This document shows, piece by piece, positions 41,832-50,377 of a stretch of 64,000 nt of DNA. The notes under the pieces were generated by a model. It ran no database searches. It was not told the DNA's origin and worked only from the letters and a program-made list of their open reading frames with translations. A program made the translations under genes and the position numbers. The stretch spans positions 5,208,001 to 5,272,000 of the forward strand of contig NZ_CP114205.1 of assembly GCF_027497495.1 (NCBI RefSeq). Reading direction: 5' to 3'. The number at the start of each line of letters is the position of its first letter. Position 1 is the stretch's first letter. Origin of the DNA: Streptomyces tubercidicus (lineage in GTDB: Bacteria; Actinomycetota; Actinomycetes; Streptomycetales; Streptomycetaceae).

Positions 41832-43228
41832 GATGGGCCCTGGTCAAGGTGGCGCTGGCGGTCACCGCCATGGTCGTGGTCGCCTTCGCGGTCCCCCTCG
41901 GGCTGGTCGTCAAGGAACTGGCCCGCGACCGCGCCTACTCCAACGCCGAGCGGCAGGCCGCCACCATCGGCCCGGTCCTGGCCATCACCACCGACCGAAC
42001 CCAGCTGGAGCGCGCCGTCGCCAGCGCCGAGACCGGTCCCGGCGGCCGGATCGGCGTCCATGTCCCGGCGGGCGGCAGGAACGCCAGGCCCGTGGAGATC
42101 GGCTCCCGGCGCGCCCCGGAGGCCGATGTGGCGGCCGCCGCCAGGATGGGCCGCGCCGCCATCTCCCCGGTCCCCGGCGGCTCCTCGCTGCTCCAGCCCA
42201 CCGCGGTCGCCTCCGGTATCGCCGTGGTCGAGGTGTTCGTCCCCGACGAGGCCCTGACCAGGGGCGTCGCCACCTCCTGGCTGGTGCTGGCCGGGGTCGG
42301 CCTGGCGCTGGTCATCGGCTCGGTCGCGGTCGCCGACCGGCTCGGCACCCGTATGGTGCGGCCCGCGGAACGGCTGGCCGGTGCCGCCCATGACCTCGGC
42401 AAGGGCCAGCTGGGCGTACGGGTCCCGGAGGACGGCCCCAAGGAACTCCGGTCCGCGGCCAGCGCGTTCAACGCCATGGCCGACCAGGTCGTCCAACTCC
42501 TCGCCAACGAACGGGAGCTGGCCGCCGACCTCTCGCACCGGCTGCGCACCCCGCTGACCGTGCTCCGCCTCAACACCGCCTCGCTCGGCGACACCCCGGC
42601 CGCCGACCAGACCCGGTCCGCCGTCGAACAGCTGGAGCGCGAGGTCGACCAGATCATCCGCACCGCCCGCGAGCAGAAGGCCCAGACCCGGCAGGCGGCC
42701 GCCGCGGCCGGCTGTGACGCCGCCGAGGTGATCCGGGAGCGGATGACGTTCTGGTCGGCGCTCGCCGAGGACGAGGGCCGCACCGTACGCATCGCCGGCG
42801 CGGACCACCCCGTACGGGTCCCCGTCGCCCGCCCCGACCTCGCCGCCGCCCTGGACGCGATGCTCGGCAATGTCTTCCGGCACACCCCCGAGGGCACCGC
42901 GTTCGCGGTCGACGTCCACCACGCGGACGAGGCGGTGATCGTGCTGGTCTCGGACGCCGGGCCGGGCATCGCCGACCCGGACGCCGCGCTGCGCCGCGGC
43001 CACGGTGGCGGTGGGGACGGTTCGACCGGCCTCGGACTGGACATCGTGCGCCGGCTGGCCGAGTCCACCGGCGGCGATGTGCGCATCGGCCGCTCGGTGC
43101 TCGGCGGCACCGAGGTACGTGTCTGGCTGGCGCTGGACGGCAGGCGCGCCCCGCACGGCGGACGGCGCGGCCACCGGCTGCGCCGCACCCTGCGCACCCG
43201 GCGGGGGACGGCGCGCACCGGGGCCTGA
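41828..43228 (+). CDS. Membrane sensor histidine kinase
   Basis: The protein has 466 residues. Two transmembrane helices (about 5-27 and 155-177) flank a small extracytoplasmic sensor (about 28-154), then a HAMP linker (VRPAERLAGAAHDLGKGQLG). The H box is LAADLSHRLRTPLTVLRLN, the N box is DAMLGNVFRHTPEG, G1 is SDAGPGI and G2 is GGGGDGSTGLGLDIVRRLAE (given in part). The C-terminus is a basic tail. It autophosphorylates on the H-box His and passes phosphate to the upstream regulator. The chitinase gene downstream and the divergent surface protein suggest an envelope or glycan signal, but this is inference. Confidence 0.94.
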   Translation: MRWALVKVALAVTAMVVVAFAVPLGLVVKELARDRAYSNAERQAATIGPVLAITTDRTQLERAVASAETGPGGRIGVHVPAGGRNARPVEIGSRRAPEADVAAAARMGRAAISPVPGGSSLLQPTAVASGIAVVEVFVPDEALTRGVATSWLVLAGVGLALVIGSVAVADRLGTRMVRPAERLAGAAHDLGKGQLGVRVPEDGPKELRSAASAFNAMADQVVQLLANERELAADLSHRLRTPLTVLRLNTASLGDTPAADQTRSAVEQLEREVDQIIRTAREQKAQTRQAAAAAGCDAAEVIRERMTFWSALAEDEGRTVRIAGADHPVRVPVARPDLAAALDAMLGNVFRHTPEGTAFAVDVHHADEAVIVLVSDAGPGIADPDAALRRGHGGGGDGSTGLGLDIVRRLAESTGGDVRIGRSVLGGTEVRVWLALDGRRAPHGGRRGHRLRRTLRTRRGTARTGA

Positions 43229-43395
43229 GCGGCGCACCGCCAGGGGCTCTTAACCGCTCCCTTCCCCGGCCTTAACGCCGCCATAAGTCCGCCAACTGCC
43301 CGTACCGATCCTGGCATTTGTCCGTTTCGCTGTCGCTAGCGTGCGGGACGCACCACGGTGCGTCCCCCTCCCTCCTGACGACAGGCAGACATGCG

Positions 43396-44445
43396 ATGAG
43401 TCCCTCGGTACACCGCCGGCGCAAGAGCCGCACCACCCAGCTGATCGTGACCGGGGCGGCCGCCGCGATCGCGGCCGGCGGGGCCTTCGCCCTCGCCGGC
43501 TCCGCCCTGGCCGCCAAGGCACCGCAGACCGCCGGCACCCCCGCGAAAGCGGCCACCGGCTTCGCCCCGTACGTCGACACCTCGCTCAGTCCCGCCTACG
43601 ACCTGGTCGGCACCGCCAAGAAGACCGGGGCCAAGGACTTCCACCTCGCCTTCGTCACCTCCGGCGGCGGCTGTGTGCCCAAGTGGGGCGGCGCGGGCGA
43701 GCTGGGCGACGACCCGGTGGCCCGGCAGATCCCCGCGCTGCGCAAGGCCGGCGGCGACGTCCGGATCTCCTTCGGCGGCGCCAACGGCTCCGAGCTCGGT
43801 CTGGCCTGCGGCTCCGCGGACGAACTGGCCGCCGCCTACGGCAAGGTCATCGACCGGTTCGAGCTCACCAAGGCCGACTTCGACATCGAGGGCGGCGCAC
43901 TGCCGGACACCGCCGCCAACACCCGCCGCGCCCAGGCCATCCACAAGCTCCAGAAGAAGCACCCCGGCCTCGATGTCTCCTTCACCCTGCCGGTCATGCC
44001 CGAGGGCCTCACCCAGGACGGCGTGAACCTGATCGCCGATGCCCGGAAGAACGGCGTCAAGATCTCCGCCGTCAACATCATGGCGATGGACTACGGTCCC
44101 GCCTACAGCGGCGATATGGGCACCTATGCCACCCAGGCCGCCACCGCCACCCAGGCCCAGATCAAGAAGGCCCTCGGCCTGAGCGACGCGGCCGCCTGGA
44201 AGACCGTGGCGGTGACCCCGATGATCGGCGTCAACGATGTCGCGACCGAGGTCTTCCGCCGCGACGACGCCACCGAGCTGGTGAAGTTCGCCCGGTCCAA
44301 GCACCTGGCCTGGCTGTCGATGTGGTCCTCGACCCGCGACCAGGCATGCCCCGGCGGCACCGGCACCTCCGCACAGCCGACCTGCAGCTCCATCGAGCAG
44401 CAGCCGCTGGACTTCACCAGGGCCTTCGCCGCCTACAAGGGCTGA
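43396..44445 (+). CDS. Secreted GH18 chitinase-like protein
   Basis: The protein has 349 residues from ATG at 43396. A Sec signal (about 1-38, basic HRRRKSRTTQ then Ala-rich, ending GSALAAK) precedes a GH18 barrel: FAPYVDTSLSPAYDLVGTAK, FHLAFVTSGGGCVPKWGG, VRISFGGANGSELGLAC, then the catalytic FDIEGG as KADFDIEGGALPD, with AVNIMAMDYGPAYSG and HLAWLSMWSSTRDQACPG. The usual DxxDxDxE signature is shortened to DFDIE with Glu as acid. A four-Cys set suggests disulfides. It is close to ChiA-type exo/endochitinases that feed GlcNAc to the cell. It follows the two-component system after 167 bases without a terminator. Confidence 0.85.
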   Translation: MSPSVHRRRKSRTTQLIVTGAAAAIAAGGAFALAGSALAAKAPQTAGTPAKAATGFAPYVDTSLSPAYDLVGTAKKTGAKDFHLAFVTSGGGCVPKWGGAGELGDDPVARQIPALRKAGGDVRISFGGANGSELGLACGSADELAAAYGKVIDRFELTKADFDIEGGALPDTAANTRRAQAIHKLQKKHPGLDVSFTLPVMPEGLTQDGVNLIADARKNGVKISAVNIMAMDYGPAYSGDMGTYATQAATATQAQIKKALGLSDAAAWKTVAVTPMIGVNDVATEVFRRDDATELVKFARSKHLAWLSMWSSTRDQACPGGTGTSAQPTCSSIEQQPLDFTRAFAAYKG

Positions 44446-44622
44446 CCCCCACCGGCGGTCCGGTACCCCCTGCCCGGACCGTCCGCCCCAGCCGGGGCGC
44501 AGCGGGCTCCCCCCCACCCGCTGCGCCCCGCCACTCCCTCCATGCGGCACGCCGCCGGACCCTTTGCCCCATCCATCCCAAATGTTCGGCTTATGCCGCC
44601 TCGGCGGTACCCCGACAAACGC

Positions 44623-44653
44623 CAAGGCCCCCGACCTGAGGTCGGGGGCCTTG
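44623..44653 (-). terminator. Terminator of tRNA-His
   Basis: A 14-bp stem (CAAGGCCCCCGACC and complement) with a 3-base loop lies 3 bases beyond the tRNA-His 3' end on the minus strand. Confidence 0.85.
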
Positions 44654-44656
44654 AAG

Positions 44657-44733
44657 TGGGGTGAGTAACGGGACTTGAACCCGCGACATCCTGGACCACA
44701 ACCAGGTGCTCTACCAGCTGAGCTATACCCACC
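44657..44733 (-). tRNA. tRNA-His (anticodon GTG)
   Basis: The cloverleaf on the minus strand has acceptor GTGGGTA/TACTCAC with the extra 5' G pairing C73, an anticodon stem CCTGG/CCAGG with loop TTGTGGT (GTG) and TTCAAGT in the T loop. The CCA end is encoded (CCCCA at the 3' end), unlike the three tRNA-Lys genes. Confidence 0.97.
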
Positions 44734-44894
44734 ATGACCGGTGCTGTGTGGTTCTTTTTCCCCACCGGCTGAGAAAAAGTGTACAGGGTCCGGAGGGGTG
44801 CTCGCGCCCAGGTTTCGCGTCCCGGGCCCGAGGGCGTGTCGTGCGGGTCACGGTGGCCCCGTGGGGGGCCGCACGACAGCCGCCCTGTGCCTTG

Positions 44895-45512
44895 CTACGG
44901 CGTGGACTGCGGTTCAGTCGGAAGGACGTGCTTGGCGGCGATCGCCTTCGCGGTGTCCGAGTCCGGGCCGGGCTGCGGCACGAAGACCGCCTCCCGGTAG
45001 TAGCGCAGCTCCGCGATGGATTCACGGATGTCCGCCAGCGCCCGGTGGTTGCCGTTCTTGGGCGGACTGTTGAAGTAGGCCCGCGGGAACCAGCGCCGGG
45101 CCAGTTCCTTCACGGACGAGACATCGACGATCCGGTAGTGGAGGAAGCTCTCCAGCGTCGGCATGTCGCGCAGCAGGAAGCCACGGTCGGTGCCGACGGA
45201 GTTGCCGCACAGCGGCGCCTTCCCCGGCTCCCGCACATGCTGCTTGATGTACGCGAGCACCTGGGCCTCCGCCGCCTCCAGCGTCGTCCCGCTATCGAGC
45301 TCCTCCAGCAGCCCGGAGGCGGTGTGCATCTGGCGCACCACCTCCGGCATGGTGCCGAGTGCCTCGGCGGGGGGGCGGATCACCACATCCACCCCGTCGC
45401 CCAGCACATTCAGCTCCGAGTCGGTGACCAGGGCGGCCACCTCGATGAGCGCGTCATTCGCCAGCGAGAGGCCGGTCATCTCGCAGTCGATCCACACCAT
45501 GCGATCGTTCAT
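44895..45512 (-). CDS. orn: Oligoribonuclease
   Basis: The protein has 205 residues from ATG at 45512, 5 bases after the adpA stop and with GGGTGAG upstream. DEDDh exonuclease motifs: VWIDCEMTGL (Asp, Glu), APLCGNSVGTDRGFLLRDMP, YRIVDVSSVKELARRW and the HRALADI His/Asp. It degrades short RNA oligonucleotides and linear pGpG, and in Streptomyces it is needed for normal growth and sporulation. It is co-transcribed with adpA, an arrangement conserved in Streptomyces. Together with the c-di-GMP protein in this window it completes the turnover path of that messenger. Confidence 0.96.
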   Translation of the reverse strand: MNDRMVWIDCEMTGLSLANDALIEVAALVTDSELNVLGDGVDVVIRPPAEALGTMPEVVRQMHTASGLLEELDSGTTLEAAEAQVLAYIKQHVREPGKAPLCGNSVGTDRGFLLRDMPTLESFLHYRIVDVSSVKELARRWFPRAYFNSPPKNGNHRALADIRESIAELRYYREAVFVPQPGPDSDTAKAIAAKHVLPTEPQSTP

Positions 45513-45517
45513 ACATC

Positions 45518-46798
45518 TCACCCTACGGGGCGCTCCCGCTGTCCGGGCAGCACGGGGCGTCCGGTACCCCGGCCCACCGGGGACTCCGGCAGCCGGGCGG
45601 CGTAGGCGTCCGACTGCGGTTTGCCCGCCTCGGCCGCTTCGGCGGTCGCCAGCCCGTGCCCGGCCAGCGCGGCGGCGGCGTACCGCTCCCCGCTGCCCGC
45701 GCCCAGCATCGCCCGCTCACGCTCCGGCCGGTCCGCGCGCTCCGGTCTGAGCGCGGGGTCGGGCCCCCCGTTCTGCGGCCGCCGCGCACGGTAGGCCGTG
45801 CGGTACGCGGCGGGGGAGGCGCCCAGCTGCCTGCGGAAGTGGCCGCGCAGGGCGACCGGCGAGCGGAACCCGCAGCGCCCGGCGACCTCGTCCACCGAAT
45901 AGTCGGAGGTCTCCAGCAGCCGCTGGGCCTGCAGTACCCGCTGGGTGATCAGCCACTGCAGCGGAGCGCTCCCCGTCAGGGACCGGAAGCGCCGGTCGAA
46001 GGTGCGCCGGCTCATATAGGCGCGCGCGGCCAGCGTCTCCACGTCGAACTGCTCGTGGAGGTGCTCCAGCGCCCAGGCGACGACCTCGGCCAGCGGGTCG
46101 GCGCCGATCTCTTCAGGTAATGACCTGTCCAGGTAGCGCTGGTGCCCCATATCGGACGCGGTGCGGCGCGGCGGCACGACGAGCCGGCGGGCCAGCGCGT
46201 TCGCGGCGTCCGCGCCGTGGTCGGTGCGCACGATGTGCAGACACAGATCGATACCGGCCGCCGTTCCCGCGGAGGTGAGCACATCGCCGTCGTCGACGAA
46301 GAGCTCGCGGGGGTCCACATGGACGGACGGGTAACGCTTGGCGAGCGTCGGTGCGTACATCCAGTGGGTGGTGGCCGGGCGGCCGTCGAGCAGTCCGGCC
46401 GCGGCGAGGACGAACGCCCCCGTGCACAGCCCGACGATTCTGGCGCCCTCTTCATGCGCCCGGCGCAGCGCGTCGAGCGCGGCGGGCGGCGGGGCCTGGG
46501 TGATGGAACGCCAGGCCGGTACGACGACCGTCCCGGCACGGGAGATCGCCTCCAGCCCGTAGGGGGCGGACAGTTCGAGCCCCCCGGTCGTGCGCAAAGG
46601 CGCATCTTCGCCCGCGCACACAAGCAGCCGGTACCGCGGGACGCCTGCGTCCTGTCGGTCGATGCCGAAGACCGAGAGCGGAATGGAGCTCTCGAAAATG
46701 GGGCCGCCACTGAAGAGGAGCACCGCGACTATTTCGCGGCGTCGTCGGGCGGCGAGCTTGCGTGCGGCATCTGGTACGGCAGCGGAGTCCTGGCTCAT
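45518..46798 (-). CDS. adpA: AdpA (BldH) global developmental regulator, AraC/DJ-1 family
   Basis: The protein has 426 residues from ATG at 46798. The N-terminal ThiJ/PfpI/DJ-1-like dimer domain (VAVLLFSGGPIFESSIPLSV, VVVPAWRSIT, RIVGLCTGAFVLAAAGLLDG) is followed by a C-terminal double helix-turn-helix AraC domain (FDVETLAARAYMSRRTFDRR, YSVDEVAGRCGFRSPVALRG). The leucine in DRSLPEE is encoded by TTA (complement at 46118-46120), so translation depends on the bldA tRNA. AdpA controls hundreds of genes for aerial growth and antibiotics. The last 60 residues are low-complexity. An AdpA-like site lies upstream, consistent with autoregulation. Confidence 0.97.
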   Translation of the reverse strand: MSQDSAAVPDAARKLAARRRREIVAVLLFSGGPIFESSIPLSVFGIDRQDAGVPRYRLLVCAGEDAPLRTTGGLELSAPYGLEAISRAGTVVVPAWRSITQAPPPAALDALRRAHEEGARIVGLCTGAFVLAAAGLLDGRPATTHWMYAPTLAKRYPSVHVDPRELFVDDGDVLTSAGTAAGIDLCLHIVRTDHGADAANALARRLVVPPRRTASDMGHQRYLDRSLPEEIGADPLAEVVAWALEHLHEQFDVETLAARAYMSRRTFDRRFRSLTGSAPLQWLITQRVLQAQRLLETSDYSVDEVAGRCGFRSPVALRGHFRRQLGASPAAYRTAYRARRPQNGGPDPALRPERADRPERERAMLGAGSGERYAAAALAGHGLATAEAAEAGKPQSDAYAARLPESPVGRGTGRPVLPGQRERPVG

Positions 46799-47147
46799 GG
46801 CACTTAAGCCCCCCTCGGTCGTCTCGCCCTCTCGGTCCTGCACAGTTCCCCCGCCATTGCTACCAAGATCGAATCTACTGTGTTCCGTGAGGATGGAGTG
46901 CCAAGTTCACCACCCGCTGGTATGTCGATATGGCAACTTGGCGCGAAGCATTCGATCACGAAGCGTTCCACTCGTCGGGCCTACATGGGAAGTACGCGTC
47001 TCGGCTCTGCCCGTTCGCAGTAGGGCACAACCATGCCCAGCGGTCCTTTCCTCCCTGCTCACACCAGGGTTGAGGGGTACTCAGGACTAGGTATGGACCT
47101 CGGCCGGAAGTTGGCTGAAAACGGTCGCGCGCAGAGGTGTCGGCGCC
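46799..47147. other. adpA upstream region with AdpA-like binding site
   Basis: The region is 349 bases. TGGCGCGAAG at 46939-46948 matches the AdpA consensus TGGCSNGWWY in nine of ten positions. The surrounding 46860-46960 part is AT-rich and holds several short TTGG/CCAA elements. No reading frame with good codon bias lies between 46799 and 47147. Autoregulation of adpA through such sites is known in S. griseus. Confidence 0.5.
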
Positions 47148-47453
47148 TCAATCGACCGGCGTACGCCCTTCGGAGTGCCGGCCGCCCCCGTGCGCCGTCA
47201 CCCCCGAACGTCCGTTTCTGTCCCGGTGTCGTCCGACCTCGCGCACCCGGACCCGGGCGGCGGTCCGCTCGGAGTGCCGTAACAGTGCGCGGCAGGCGCC
47301 GGTCACCGCGGCCAGACCGGCCCCGGCCCCGGCCGCGCCGGCCCAGGAGACGCCGCTGAAGATCAGCACGAGGGGCACCAGGGCGCAGCTGAACGCGCCC
47401 CAGCGCACCACGTCACTCACTGGGTCGGGTGATCTGTCGGACGGCAACGGCAC
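47148..47453 (-). CDS. Small membrane protein upstream of adpA
   Basis: The protein has 101 residues from GTG at 47453 with GAGGGGA eight bases upstream. Two close hydrophobic segments (about 15-36 and 38-56: VVRWGAFSCALVPLVLIFSG, AGAAGAGAGLAAVTGACRAL) are followed by a basic His/Arg-rich C-terminus. This organisation is common in Streptomyces genes neighbouring adpA, so it is likely real. It is probably an inner-membrane protein with cytosolic basic tail. The function is unknown. Confidence 0.7.
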   Translation of the reverse strand: MPLPSDRSPDPVSDVVRWGAFSCALVPLVLIFSGVSWAGAAGAGAGLAAVTGACRALLRHSERTAARVRVREVGRHRDRNGRSGVTAHGGGRHSEGRTPVD

Positions 47454-47828
47454 CGCGTACTCCCCTCGGACGGGCTGCTACTACAACGCCGCCGACGATC
47501 ACGGGTCACCGCCAGGGGCGCGAGGGGTGCGTACGGGGGCAGGTCGGGGCATTGCCATCCGCGCCACGCTCCGGCATGCTCCCGGGGAACGTTCGAGGCC
47601 CCACCCACCTCGCACGGGCGCCCTGCGCCCATGGCGGGCTCTGGGCAGCGGGGGAGTGGCGCCGTACTCTTGGGGTATCGGGTTGGGAAGATGATTCCCA
47701 GTCGTATCGTTCCTCTTTGAACTATGGCTCCCGCACTTCGGGCGCGTCAGCTCAGTCAACTGCCGGATCAAGTCAATCGCCGTTCCCCGTTCGCCCCTCC
47801 GCAAGAGGACGTCCTCGCCGAGACACCA
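47454..47828. other. Intergenic region upstream of the universal stress protein gene
   Basis: The region is 375 bases. It holds the universal stress protein promoter: a perfect inverted repeat TGGGAAgatgaTTCCCA at 47684-47700, with GGGTAT just upstream (47673-47678) resembling a SigB-type -10. No gene is supportable on either strand, although one in-frame ATG at 47724 could extend the stress protein. Confidence 0.45.
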
Positions 47829-48350
47829 ATGGCCGGTCACGAAATCCCCGAACCCGCGAACCGCAAGCAGGTCGCCGATCCCATGGCGGACCTCGAAGCG
47901 GCGGAAAAGACGCGCCACTCCTGCGACCCCGCGTTCCGGCACGGCGTCGTGGTCGGCTTCGACGGCTCCATGTCGAGCGAGCGGGCATTGGCGTATGCAA
48001 TCGGTATGGCCCGGCGCCTCGGCTCCGGTTTGATCATCGTCCATGTGGCCAACCGGCTGCCGACGACGGTCTGGGCGGGCTGTGAGCCCCCGGTCTTCGT
48101 GGACGTGCCGGATCACCGCACCGAAGTGCTCGGCCTGGAGTTGGCCTGCGCCGATCACCTCAGCGAGGTCCCCTGGATCCTCGTCGAGCGCGGTGGCGAC
48201 ATCTGCCATGAGCTGGAGGAGGTCGGCCGGGAGTACGAGGCCGACGCGATCGTGGTCGGTTCCACGCACGGCATCGTGGGCCGGATCTTCGGCTCGGTGG
48301 CCGGGCGGCTGGCCCGCCGGGCGCAGCGCCCGGTCATCGTGATTCCCTGA
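47829..48350 (+). CDS. Universal stress protein (UspA family)
   Basis: The protein has 173 residues from ATG at 47829, which begins a mild ribosome site. The single Usp domain has VVVGFDGSMSSERALAYAIG, LIIVHVANRLPTTVWAG and the ATP-binding motif IVVGSTHGIVGRIFGSVAG (Gly-2x-Gly-9x-Gly-Ser type), so nucleotide binding is likely. The N-terminal 35 residues are extended and Arg/Gln-rich. Universal stress proteins protect cells in stationary and hypoxic conditions. It is monocistronic. Confidence 0.9.
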   Translation: MAGHEIPEPANRKQVADPMADLEAAEKTRHSCDPAFRHGVVVGFDGSMSSERALAYAIGMARRLGSGLIIVHVANRLPTTVWAGCEPPVFVDVPDHRTEVLGLELACADHLSEVPWILVERGGDICHELEEVGREYEADAIVVGSTHGIVGRIFGSVAGRLARRAQRPVIVIP

Positions 48351-48451
48351 CGCGCCCCCCTTTGCGCCTAAGCCGGCGCCGCTTTCGCGCAGGTGGCTGG
48401 GCGCCGTGGGGGGGTGCTCAATTGTCGCTTCGGTGGAGGGGGTTGGGGTGG

Positions 48452-48483
48452 GGTGGGGGAGCGCTCCACCGGGCTCCCCCACC
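48452..48483 (-). terminator. Terminator of glmS
   Basis: GGTGGGGGAG pairs perfectly with CTCCCCCACC around a 12-base loop, 7 bases after the glmS stop on the minus strand. Confidence 0.75.
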
Positions 48484-48489
48484 GGGGTG

Positions 48490-50310
48490 CTACTCGACCG
48501 TCACGGACTTCGCCAGGTTGCGCGGCTTGTCGATGTCGCGGCCGAGGGCCAACGCCGTGTGGTAGGCGAGCAGTTGCAGCGGAATGCCCATCAGGATCGG
48601 GTCCAGCTCGGGCTCGTTCTTCGGGACCAGGATGGTGTGGTCGGCCTTCTCCTGCTCCTGGTGGGCGACGGCCAGGATGCGGCCGCTGCGGGCCTTGATC
48701 TCCTCCAGGGCGGCGCGGTTCTTCTCCAGCAGGTCGTCGTCCGGGACGATCGCGACGGTCGGCATCGCGGGCTCGATCAGGGCCAGCGGGCCGTGCTTCA
48801 GCTCCGACGCCGGGTAGGCCTCGGCGTGGATGTACGAGACCTCCTTGAGCTTCAGCGAGGCCTCGCGGGCCACCGGGTAGCCGCGCACCCGGCCGATGAA
48901 CATCATCGACTTGGCGTCCGCGTAGGCCGCCGACAGCTTCTTGATGTCCTCCTCGCCCTTGAGGATCTCGTCGATCTGCGCGGGCAGCTTGCGCAGGCCC
49001 TCGATGATCCGCTTGCCGTCCGCGACCGACAGGTCACGGATCCGGCCGAGGTGCAGGGCGAGCAGCGCGAAGGAGACCACCATGTTGGTGAAGCACTTGG
49101 TGGAGACCACGCAGACCTCGGGGCCCGCGTGCACGTAGATGCCGCCGTCGGTCTCCCGGGCGATCGCCGAGCCGACCACGTTCACCAGGCCGAGCACCCG
49201 GGCGCCCTTGCGCTTGAGCTCCTGGACGGCCGCCAGCACGTCGTAGGTCTCACCGGACTGGGAGACCGCCACGTACAGCGTGTCGGGGTCCACGACCGGG
49301 TTGCGGTAGCGGAACTCGGAGGCCGGCTCGGCGTCCGAGGGGATACGGGCCAGCTCCTCGATCATCTGCGCGCCGATCTGGCCCGCGTGGTACGAGGTGC
49401 CGCAGCCCAGGATCTTGACCCGGCGCACCCCGCGCGCCGCGCGGGCGTCGAGGTTCAGGCCGCCGAGGTGCACGGTGGAGAAGCGGTCGTCGATCCGGCC
49501 GCGCAGCGCGCGGTCCACCGCGTCCGCCTGCTCGGAGATCTCCTTGTGCATGTACGTGTCGTGGCCGCCCAGGTCGTACGACTCGGCCGCGTACTCGACG
49601 GTCTCCGGAGCGGACGTGGTCCGCGAGCCCTCGGTGGTGTACGTGCGGTAGTCGTCGGCCTTGAGGGTGGCCATCTCGCCGTCGTCGAGGGTGACGACCT
49701 GGCGGGTGTGCGAGACCAGCGCGGCGACGTCGGAGGAGACGAACATCTCGTGCTCGCCGATGCCGAGGACGACCGGGGAGCCGTTGCGGGCGACCACGAT
49801 CCGGTCGGGGAAGTCGGCGTGCAGCACGGCGATGCCGTAGGTGCCCTCGATGTGCCGCAGCGCCTCGCGGACCTTCTCCTCCAGCTTCTCGGCGGTGGAG
49901 CGGCCGATGAGGTGGGCCAGCACCTCGGTGTCGGTCTCGGAGGCGAAGACGATGCCGTCGGCGGTGAGCTTGGCGCGCACGTCCGCGGCGTTGTCGATGA
50001 TGCCGTTGTGGACGACCGCGACCTTGCCCTCGGTGTCCTGGTGCGGGTGCGCGTTCTCGTCGGTCGGCGCGCCGTGGGTGGCCCAGCGGGTGTGCGCGAT
50101 GCCGGTGGAGCCCGCGAAGCGCTTGGGCAGCCGGGACTCCAGCTCGCGGACCCGGCCCTTGGCCTTGGCGGTCTTCAGGCCGCCCGCGGTGCCCTTGGCG
50201 TGGATCGCGATGCCCGCGGAGTCGTAGCCGCGGTACTCCAGCCGCTGCAGGCCCTCGATGAGCAGCGGGGCGACATCACGTTTGCCGATATACCCAACGA
50301 TTCCGCACAT
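48490..50310 (-). CDS. glmS: Glutamine-fructose-6-phosphate aminotransferase (isomerising)
   Basis: The protein has 606 residues. The glutamine amidotransferase class II domain starts CGIVGYIGKRDVAPLLIEGL, with Cys2 as nucleophile after Met removal. Two SIS domains follow: KILGCGTSYHAGQIG, VAVSQSGETYDVLAAVQELK, MFIGRVRGYPVAREASLKLK and EVSYIHAEAYPASELKHGP, with a typical C-terminus ending in LAKSVTVE. It makes glucosamine-6-phosphate, the first committed step to UDP-GlcNAc for peptidoglycan. The 137-residue gene at 50378 lies 67 bases upstream on the same strand. Confidence 0.97.
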   Translation of the reverse strand: MCGIVGYIGKRDVAPLLIEGLQRLEYRGYDSAGIAIHAKGTAGGLKTAKAKGRVRELESRLPKRFAGSTGIAHTRWATHGAPTDENAHPHQDTEGKVAVVHNGIIDNAADVRAKLTADGIVFASETDTEVLAHLIGRSTAEKLEEKVREALRHIEGTYGIAVLHADFPDRIVVARNGSPVVLGIGEHEMFVSSDVAALVSHTRQVVTLDDGEMATLKADDYRTYTTEGSRTTSAPETVEYAAESYDLGGHDTYMHKEISEQADAVDRALRGRIDDRFSTVHLGGLNLDARAARGVRRVKILGCGTSYHAGQIGAQMIEELARIPSDAEPASEFRYRNPVVDPDTLYVAVSQSGETYDVLAAVQELKRKGARVLGLVNVVGSAIARETDGGIYVHAGPEVCVVSTKCFTNMVVSFALLALHLGRIRDLSVADGKRIIEGLRKLPAQIDEILKGEEDIKKLSAAYADAKSMMFIGRVRGYPVAREASLKLKEVSYIHAEAYPASELKHGPLALIEPAMPTVAIVPDDDLLEKNRAALEEIKARSGRILAVAHQEQEKADHTILVPKNEPELDPILMGIPLQLLAYHTALALGRDIDKPRNLAKSVTVE

Positions 50311-50377
50311 ACAGTGACCCTCCCAGAAAGCGTGGTAACGATGGTTCGTGCCCGGCCCGGTGCCCCGGGCGCGGCCG

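Noticed and set aside
48452..48470. GGGAGCGCTCC resembling a CebR box near glmS
   Set aside because: It is the inner part of the glmS terminator hairpin, and its position after the stop of glmS makes an operator unlikely.
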